Part shown: positions 58,965 through 64,000 of the stretch, piece by piece | Layout: each line of letters begins with the position of its first letter | Numbering within the stretch: the stretch's first letter is position 1 | Origin: Ferriphaselus amnicola | GTDB taxonomy: Bacteria; Pseudomonadota; Gammaproteobacteria; Burkholderiales; Gallionellaceae | Length of the DNA: 64,000 bases | Assembly (NCBI RefSeq): GCF_000974685.2 | Contig: NZ_AP018738.1 | Coordinates: 620,001 to 684,000, forward strand | Direction: 5' to 3' | Made by a program: the position numbers and the translations under genes | Notes under the pieces: generated by a model | The model's database searches: none | The model's input: only the letters and a program-made list of their open reading frames with translations | What the model was told of the DNA's origin: nothing

Positions 58965-59711
58965 ATGTTGTTGAACGAGTTGCGCGATTATATCGGAAGC
59001 TTGCTGGAAGTCAGCCGTTTTCGCGATTACAGCCCAAATGGTGTGCAGGTCGAAGGTAAGGCGGAGGTTTTTCGTATCGCTACCGGTGTAACGGCTTCGC
59101 AACGCCTACTCGATGCGGCGCTGGCATGGGGGGCGGATGCGATCCTCGTACATCACGGCTACTTCTGGCGTGGGGAGGACGCTACGCTTACTGGCATCAA
59201 GAAGCAGCGCATCGCCAAGTTGTTACAAGCCGATGTCAGTCTGCTGGCCTATCATTTGCCGCTGGATGCGCATCCTGTGTTAGGCAATAACGCGCAACTG
59301 GCGCAGCGGCTTGGTTTTGTTGAGCATGCGAGATTCGGCGAGCAGGAGTTGGCTTGTAGTGGGGAGTTAGTGCAGGTTCAATCTTTGGATGCCTTGGCGC
59401 AACAGGTCGCCGATACGTTGCAGCGTGTGCCACTGGTGATCGGTGATGGCAGCCGATCCATCCGTCGAATCGCGTGGTGCAGCGGCGGGGCACAAGATTA
59501 TTTCGAACAAGCGGCGGCGTTGGGGGCGGATGCTTATCTGACGGGTGAGATATCTGAGCGCCACGCGCATCTGGCGGAAGAATTGGGCGTGGCATTCATC
59601 GCGGCTGGGCATCATGCGACCGAGCGTTACGGCGTACAAGCGCTAGGCGTCCATCTGGCCGAGCGCTTTGGCTTGGAGCATCACTTCTTCGATATGGACG
59701 TGCCGGTCTAG
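58965..59711 (+). CDS. Nif3-like dinuclear metal-centre protein
   Basis: A 248-residue member of the NIF3/YbgI family, which forms hexameric toroids with a two-metal site. Metal ligands appear in VHHGYFWRGE (about 64-66) and in GHHATERYG near the C-terminus. In vivo role is not settled (GTP cyclohydrolase I type 2 has been suggested but is doubtful). It shares four bases with the convergent next gene. Confidence 0.9.
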   Translation: MLLNELRDYIGSLLEVSRFRDYSPNGVQVEGKAEVFRIATGVTASQRLLDAALAWGADAILVHHGYFWRGEDATLTGIKKQRIAKLLQADVSLLAYHLPLDAHPVLGNNAQLAQRLGFVEHARFGEQELACSGELVQVQSLDALAQQVADTLQRVPLVIGDGSRSIRRIAWCSGGAQDYFEQAAALGADAYLTGEISERHAHLAEELGVAFIAAGHHATERYGVQALGVHLAERFGLEHHFFDMDVPV

Positions 59712-60346
59712 GATTTCTTCAAACTGGTGCGTAGTTGATCCAGCGAAAAAGTGGCGAGCGGCGGCTGTTCGTTCAATGCCGAGTTGGCTGTTTGCAGCGC
59801 GGCACCGTGCTCGATCAGCAAGCCTTGCCATAACTCCATGACTTGTTCCAGCAAAGTGTCCTTGTGTTCGGACAGTTGCATCAGGAAGTTTTTGCGGCGC
59901 GGGTAAAGTCCTGTCCATTGCCAAGCAAGAAAACTTTCGTTGTTCTTAAAGCCTCGGGCGAGCATGGCATCTCGCAAATCGGCGACGGCCGGCAAGCGGA
60001 GTTGCTCGGGCGTGGGCGTGGTGCTCCACATCAATCCACAGTAGATGCGGAAGGCATCGCCCATCAGTTGCTGCTCCATGAAAGGACGCAGGTAGATTCG
60101 CGCGCCACCTAGAGGTTGCAGATACACGCCGACCAGACAGTTCTCGGTGTTGCGATCCTCGGTCAGCTCGCTTTCCCAAGTCAAGGCATGGCTATTGATC
60201 AGCTCATCAACTCCGGCGCGAGTGGCAAGCCAGAAGTTGTTGTTGAGGCGCATGCGGATGTTATCGACTTGATCGGCGACAGCTAGGGCTAGCGGTAGAT
60301 TTTCGGGTTGGGCAAAAAAATCGAGTACAGCTTGTTCTTCGTTCAT
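59708..60346 (-). CDS. Protein of unknown function in MgtC operon
   Basis: A 211-aa cytoplasmic protein I do not recognise. From ATG at 60346 it begins MNEEQAVLDFFAQPENLP. It contains a central WSTTPTPEQLRLPAV segment, many Leu/Glu helices, and no signal peptide or membrane segment. It follows mgtC by four bases on the minus strand and converges on nif3 with a four-base overlap. An open frame to 60460 runs into mgtC and is not used. Confidence 0.7.
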   Translation of the reverse strand: MNEEQAVLDFFAQPENLPLALAVADQVDNIRMRLNNNFWLATRAGVDELINSHALTWESELTEDRNTENCLVGVYLQPLGGARIYLRPFMEQQLMGDAFRIYCGLMWSTTPTPEQLRLPAVADLRDAMLARGFKNNESFLAWQWTGLYPRRKNFLMQLSEHKDTLLEQVMELWQGLLIEHGAALQTANSALNEQPPLATFSLDQLRTSLKKS

Positions 60347-60350
60347 GGTT

Positions 60351-61088
60351 CTAGTTGCGGGCGTGGGAGAGTTGAAACTCCTCAATACCCTCTTTCTGAG
60401 TGAGTCGTTGAGCGAGCAGGTTGAGATCGGCCATTTTGCTGTGCGAGGTGGCGATGGCAACGAATCGCCATTCTATTTTTCCATCTTGATGGGCGACGCT
60501 GAGGGAGCCTTCGGCAATCTGGTAGCCGTAATCGAATAGCAATTGGTGTAGGTTGTCGCGATGCGGTTTGTGTTCGGCTTTGAAGTGCAACACGATGGCG
60601 ATGGCTTTGCGTGAAGGTAGCCACTCTTCCAGTCGTGACCCCCACATCATGCTGAATGTGGAGAGTAAGGCAAAGGAGATGGCCGCAAGGTAGAAGCCAA
60701 GGCCAACCATGATGCCAATGGCCGATGCCGCCCAGATTGAAGCTGCTGTCGTCAGGCCGCTGATGTTTAAGCCTTCCCTCATGATGACGCCCGCGCCTAA
60801 GAAACCGATGCCGGTCACGATGCCTTGAATGGTTCGAGTTGGGTCAGCGCCCAGTGCCAAGGTGTTGCCGCCGCCGTACCAGAAATGGGGGTGGCCAACA
60901 GCAACAGTGAGTGCGGCAGAGGCCATGCAGACCAAGCCATAGGTGCGCATCCCAGCGGCGCGACCATGATAGGACCGTTCGTAACCAACTAACAAGCCAA
61001 GTGCAAGTGCACCTATCAAGTTAAGAATGATCAGCAGATTGGCATGAAGTGCCGAAAGGGTCCAAAAGCCTTGCAATGACTCGCTCAT
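60351..61088 (-). CDS. MgtC/SapB family membrane protein
   Basis: A 245-residue inner-membrane protein with about five helices. The MgtC core is LGALALGLLVGYERSYHGRAAGMRTYGLVCMASA-like, followed by TGIGFLGAGVIMREG and GLTTAASIWAASAIGIMVGLG. The C-terminal soluble tail (about 150-245) is ACT-like in size. MgtC proteins help survival in low magnesium and influence ATP synthase. Its start overlaps the regulator stop by four bases (ATGA). Confidence 0.9.
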   Translation of the reverse strand: MSESLQGFWTLSALHANLLIILNLIGALALGLLVGYERSYHGRAAGMRTYGLVCMASAALTVAVGHPHFWYGGGNTLALGADPTRTIQGIVTGIGFLGAGVIMREGLNISGLTTAASIWAASAIGIMVGLGFYLAAISFALLSTFSMMWGSRLEEWLPSRKAIAIVLHFKAEHKPHRDNLHQLLFDYGYQIAEGSLSVAHQDGKIEWRFVAIATSHSKMADLNLLAQRLTQKEGIEEFQLSHARN

Positions 61089-61672
61089 GGTGCTGTGTCG
61101 TTAGCTTGCTCGTCACTGCGGATGAAAGAAAGTAAGCGATTCTTGGCTTGCAACAGCTTCTGCGCTTGAGATCCCAAGCGCATGAGCGAGGTCAGGTCTT
61201 CTGCAGAAAGCTTCTGAATGTCGAGGAACCAATCGTTGGACAAGCTGATAAGGTCATACATCGCTTGCAAGCGATTTGATACGTGTTGATTTTGCGGCGT
61301 GGTGGCCGGCTCAAGCAGACATTCTCGTAACACGGTCAGTGTGGGCTCAACTTCGCGCCGCCTACGCTCGTCCGCCAGTGTGCGGAAGATTTCCCACACA
61401 TCATCTGGTGCACGGAAATATTCGCGCCTATCCCCAGCGCGGTACTCGGAGCGGAGTAGTCGCCAGCTCTGTAACTCTTTCAATCCGATGCTGACGTTGG
61501 AGCGGGAAAAGGTCAGTAGATGCGCTAGATCATCTGCGTTCAGGGGTTCGGGCGCAATGTAGAGCAGCGCATAAATCTGACCGACAGTACGGCTTATTCC
61601 CCAGCGACTACCCATTTCACCGAAGTGGTGGATGAAGCGCCAGGCAGTGCAAGAAATGTTCTCTGGTTCCAT
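61085..61672 (-). CDS. GbsR/MarR-type transcriptional regulator
   Basis: A 195-residue protein with a winged helix of GbsR type (GISRTVGQIYALLYIAPEPLNADDLAHLLTFSRSNVSIGLKEL-like pattern). GbsR regulators often control transport genes beside them, so local control of mgtC or of the divergent act genes is possible. It is the first gene of a three-gene minus-strand operon. Confidence 0.85.
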   Translation of the reverse strand: MEPENISCTAWRFIHHFGEMGSRWGISRTVGQIYALLYIAPEPLNADDLAHLLTFSRSNVSIGLKELQSWRLLRSEYRAGDRREYFRAPDDVWEIFRTLADERRRREVEPTLTVLRECLLEPATTPQNQHVSNRLQAMYDLISLSNDWFLDIQKLSAEDLTSLMRLGSQAQKLLQAKNRLLSFIRSDEQANDTAP

Positions 61673-61943
61673 TTGCGAACTTTCAGGGATTTTTGAAATT
61701 TGTGCAACCTCTTTCTCGGAAAGGTTTTTTCCTTCGAGTCTGAATTTGCCAACGTCGCGCGTGTTGACTTTGAAAAGGGGAGCAGGGATGATGCGTCGGC
61801 GAAATAGTCGCTGCCAAAGTAATCAGATCAATAAGAATGGGTGGCGCGCTCCAATTTGTTCCACAGTAGTGCGTTGCGATTGATGCTGGCGGCCATGCTG
61901 TCAGTGCTTTGTTGTTGTTTTTTGTTTGGAGGAGCCTCCTAAG
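61673..61943. other. Divergent intergenic region between GbsR-type gene and actA
   Basis: The 271 bases between two divergent genes hold no convincing gene. A sigma70-like promoter (TTGACT at 61764-61769, 17-base spacer, GATGAT at 61787-61792) points toward actA. A strong Shine-Dalgarno GGAGGAG precedes the actA ATG, though it is partly palindromic (GGAGG/CCTCC). The GbsR-type regulator may bind here. Confidence 0.4.
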
Positions 61944-62534
61944 ATGCGGCATATTTTACGTTTGTCCATTCTGCTTATCGGGCTGTTTGCAAGCTCGGCA
62001 AGCTTTTCTGCCGATACATTGCCGCCTGTCAATACGGCAGATGACCTGGGTCCTCAGGTCGATCAGCCTATCGAGTTCCCACATAACCGGCACGCCAAGG
62101 ATATGGGGATCAATTGTATGTACTGCCATACCTATGCACGTCGCGCCCCAGTTGCCGGGATTCCGCCTTTGCAAAAATGTATGGGATGTCACAACGGTAT
62201 CGAATCCGTGAAAGATAAGCCCCGTATCAAGGAGCTGTTCAAGCATTGGGAAGAGAAAAAGCCGATCGCCTGGAAAAAAGTGCACGACCTGCCTGACTAT
62301 GTTCGTTTCAACCACGAACGTCACGTTAAGCGCTTCATCGTGCAGCAGGACAAGCCGGTTCAGGAAGTTTGCGGCTACTGTCATGGTGATGTGAAAGAAG
62401 GCACGGTGGCGCGCCGCCAGAAGCCACTTTCCATGGGCTGGTGTGTCTCTTGTCACGAGAAGGCTCATCCGACGGACAAGACTGCGCAAGCGACTGCCCA
62501 AGGGCCGAACGATTGCTGGCAATGCCACAAGTAA
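61944..62534 (+). CDS. actA: Alternative complex III pentahaem cytochrome subunit ActA
   Basis: A 196-residue exported cytochrome with five CxxCH motifs (CMYCH at 58-62, CMGCH, CGYCH, CVSCH and CWQCH at the end) and a signal peptide or anchor (about 1-22). Five haems and the adjoining actB gene identify it as ActA of alternative complex III, the quinol-oxidising complex that replaces bc1 in several iron oxidisers. The ATG at 61944 follows a strong GGAGGAG; an upstream TTG at 61926 is unlikely. Confidence 0.93.
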   Translation: MRHILRLSILLIGLFASSASFSADTLPPVNTADDLGPQVDQPIEFPHNRHAKDMGINCMYCHTYARRAPVAGIPPLQKCMGCHNGIESVKDKPRIKELFKHWEEKKPIAWKKVHDLPDYVRFNHERHVKRFIVQQDKPVQEVCGYCHGDVKEGTVARRQKPLSMGWCVSCHEKAHPTDKTAQATAQGPNDCWQCHK

Positions 62535-62573
62535 GTCGTGGGCATTTGGACAGAATAAGCTAGAGAGGGTGTG

Positions 62574-64000
62574 ATGATCGAAAACGAGTTCAATCGACGC
62601 GATTTCCTGAAAGTTCTGGGATGGAGTGGTGCGGCAGTTGCGGTGAGTGGCTGCGGCTTCACTTCGGTTCAGGATGGTGCGGAAACGGTGGTTTCTTATG
62701 TGGAAGCCAATGAATACATGGTTCCTGGCATTGGGGTGTATTTCAACTCCACATGTGCGCAGTGTGACGCAGGCTGCGGTATCAGCGGCAAGGTGCGCGA
62801 AGGTCGCGTATTGAAACTGGAGGGTAATGCAGCTTCCAGCATCAATCGTGGTCGCTTGTGTGGCTTGGGGCAGGCGGGCGTGCAAGCGCACTACAACCCT
62901 GATCGCGTGACCGAGCCGCGTACTGGTAAGGGCGAGAAGCTCGACTGGGAAAAGGCGCTGGGGCAGGTTAAGGAAAAGCTGACTGGCGTTTCCGGCGACG
63001 AGATCGCCTTCCTGACTGGTAATCTCAGCGGGCATCTGAAGGTGTTGCTGGGTAACTACATGGATGCTCTGGGAAGTAAGAACCACTACGTTTATGACGC
63101 AGTGGCTCCGGCCGTAGTGCGTGCTGCCAACAAGAAGGCGTACGGCAGCGAGATGCCGGCGCTGCGTTTGGATAAAGCCAAGGTCATCGTGTCGTTCGGT
63201 GCGGACTTCCTCGGTTCTTGGGTGTCTCCGGTGAACTTCTCCCAGCAATATGCGCAGTTCCGCAAGGGCGTGAACAACGGCGGTCGCGGCGTGTTGGTGC
63301 AGATCGAACCGAAGATGACGCTGACTGGCGCGAATGCTGACCGATGGATCCCGGCTAATCCGGGTACGGAAGGTGTGCTGGCGCTGGGTCTGATCAATGC
63401 GCTCGGCGCAGCCGGCGTGTCGGTTCCATCCGACATCGCTGCGTCCGTGTCTGCATATGGTGTGGATCGTGTGAGTAAGGAAACTGGCGTATCGGCCGAG
63501 CAGATCCAGAAGCTGGCGACTGTGCTGAAAGAGCGTAGCCCAAGTCTGGTCATCGCAGGTGGCGGTGCTGAAGGTTATGCGCACGGCTCGCAGAACGCTG
63601 CGGCTGTTGCGTTGCTCAACCAAGTGCTGGGCAACGTCGGCAAGACTGTCGAAGCTCCGAGTGTGGTGCCGTTCCCGCAACTGGCTCCGACCGCTGGCGG
63701 TACGACAGGTCTGAAGGCGTTCAATGATGGTCTGGCCGCTGGTAAATTCAAGGTCGTGTTCACGCTGGGTGCGAACCCTGTGTATTCCGCGCCTGCATTT
63801 ATGAAGCTGTCCGATAATTTGAAGAAAGCCTCCTTCAAGGTTGCTCTCACGGATGCGATCGACGAGACCGCTGCGCAAGCCGATCTAGTGTTGCCGCTGG
63901 ACTCCGCAATGGAAAGTTGGGGTTCTTTGGTGGCCGAATATCAGGCAGATGACGCGCAGATCGGCATTCAGCAGCCCTTGATGGAACGCCTCTATGACAA
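62574..64000 (+). CDS. actB: Alternative complex III molybdopterin-like/iron-sulfur subunit ActB (5' part)
   Basis: The gene begins at ATG 62574 and is open to the window end (about 475 codons, incomplete; the full family is near 1000 residues). A Tat signal (NRRDFLKVLG) and a lipobox-like SGCG open the protein. Four cysteines (CAQCDAGC and later LCGLGQ) match the N-terminal motif of molybdopterin oxidoreductases, and the fold is MopB-like through about 475. In alternative complex III this domain has lost the cofactor, and the iron-sulfur clusters lie in the C-terminal half, which is outside. It starts 39 bases after actA. Confidence 0.9.
   Translation, partial: MIENEFNRRDFLKVLGWSGAAVAVSGCGFTSVQDGAETVVSYVEANEYMVPGIGVYFNSTCAQCDAGCGISGKVREGRVLKLEGNAASSINRGRLCGLGQAGVQAHYNPDRVTEPRTGKGEKLDWEKALGQVKEKLTGVSGDEIAFLTGNLSGHLKVLLGNYMDALGSKNHYVYDAVAPAVVRAANKKAYGSEMPALRLDKAKVIVSFGADFLGSWVSPVNFSQQYAQFRKGVNNGGRGVLVQIEPKMTLTGANADRWIPANPGTEGVLALGLINALGAAGVSVPSDIAASVSAYGVDRVSKETGVSAEQIQKLATVLKERSPSLVIAGGGAEGYAHGSQNAAAVALLNQVLGNVGKTVEAPSVVPFPQLAPTAGGTTGLKAFNDGLAAGKFKVVFTLGANPVYSAPAFMKLSDNLKKASFKVALTDAIDETAAQADLVLPLDSAMESWGSLVAEYQADDAQIGIQQPLMERLYD

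Noticed and set aside
61956-63878. 640-residue open frame on the minus strand opposite actA and actB
   Set aside because: It lies fully antisense to two well-supported genes, is rich in His/Arg/Thr as expected for a shadow frame, and shows no family motif.

Overview
The window reads as ordinary chromosome of a flagellated betaproteobacterium. The nearest match I can suggest is an iron-oxidising Gallionellaceae/Nitrosomonadales type (Sideroxydans, Gallionella, Ferriphaselus). That placement is inference from gene content: FlhDC-controlled motility, a CheA with repeat-rich linker, HpnCDE squalene synthesis, an alternative complex III (actA, actB) locus, a c-type-haem chemoreceptor and a DUF3240-containing heavy-metal RND operon. 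I see no rRNA, tRNA, insertion sequence, prophage or CRISPR array.

Layout. 1-5.9 kb: proteostasis block tig-clpP-clpX-lon, with a sigma32-like promoter embedded in a hairpin before lon and an intrinsic terminator after it. 5.9-9.3 kb: rmuC, glutamine-dependent nadE and PII gene glnB. 9.3-18.0 kb, minus strand: tail-specific protease prc, then a heavy-metal RND efflux operon transcribed as His-rich periplasmic protein, membrane-fusion adaptor, pump, DUF3240, outer-membrane factor, SemiSWEET-like protein. 18.0-20.1 kb: a 710-residue membrane protein with an EF-hand loop.

20.1-47.6 kb, plus strand: one long motility/chemotaxis block, flhD-flhC-motA-motB-mcp(haem)-mcp-cheV-cheV-cheY-cheZ-cheA-mcp-cheY-cheA*-cheW-mcp(CZB)-mcp(Aer-like)-cheR-cheD-cheB-STAS-RsbU/HsbR-like-flhB. 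It looks like two chemosensory gene sets joined end to end. The first has CheZ and two CheV but no CheW. The second has CheW, CheR, CheD and CheB, and its CheA is frameshifted (*) before the CheW-like domain. Two sigma28 (FliA)-type promoters can be read, one upstream of flhDC and one upstream of motA that overlaps the flhDC terminator hairpin.

47.6-51.0 kb: low-molecular-weight phosphatase, a COG4389-type membrane protein and a DUF3025 protein. 50.9-57.6 kb, minus strand: dapD-yffB-dapE-prmB-lipoprotein-hpnC-hpnD-hpnE, coupling lysine/peptidoglycan precursor synthesis, release-type/ribosomal protein methylation and squalene synthesis, with a cloverleaf-like repeat between dapD and yffB. 57.8-59.7 kb: a DegS/AlgW-like protease and a divergent Nif3-family gene. 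59.7-61.7 kb, minus strand: GbsR-type regulator, MgtC-family protein and an unknown protein. 61.9 kb to the end: actA (pentahaem cytochrome) and the 5' part of actB, the start of an alternative complex III operon that runs out of the window.

The most notable signals are the sigma28-type promoter ahead of flhDC, the seven YGFF repeats in the linker of the second CheA together with its frameshift, a G10 tract at the start of the second cheV, the CxxCH haem motif in a chemoreceptor, and a 200-bp gene-conversion-like block shared by the two tail-tagged chemoreceptors.
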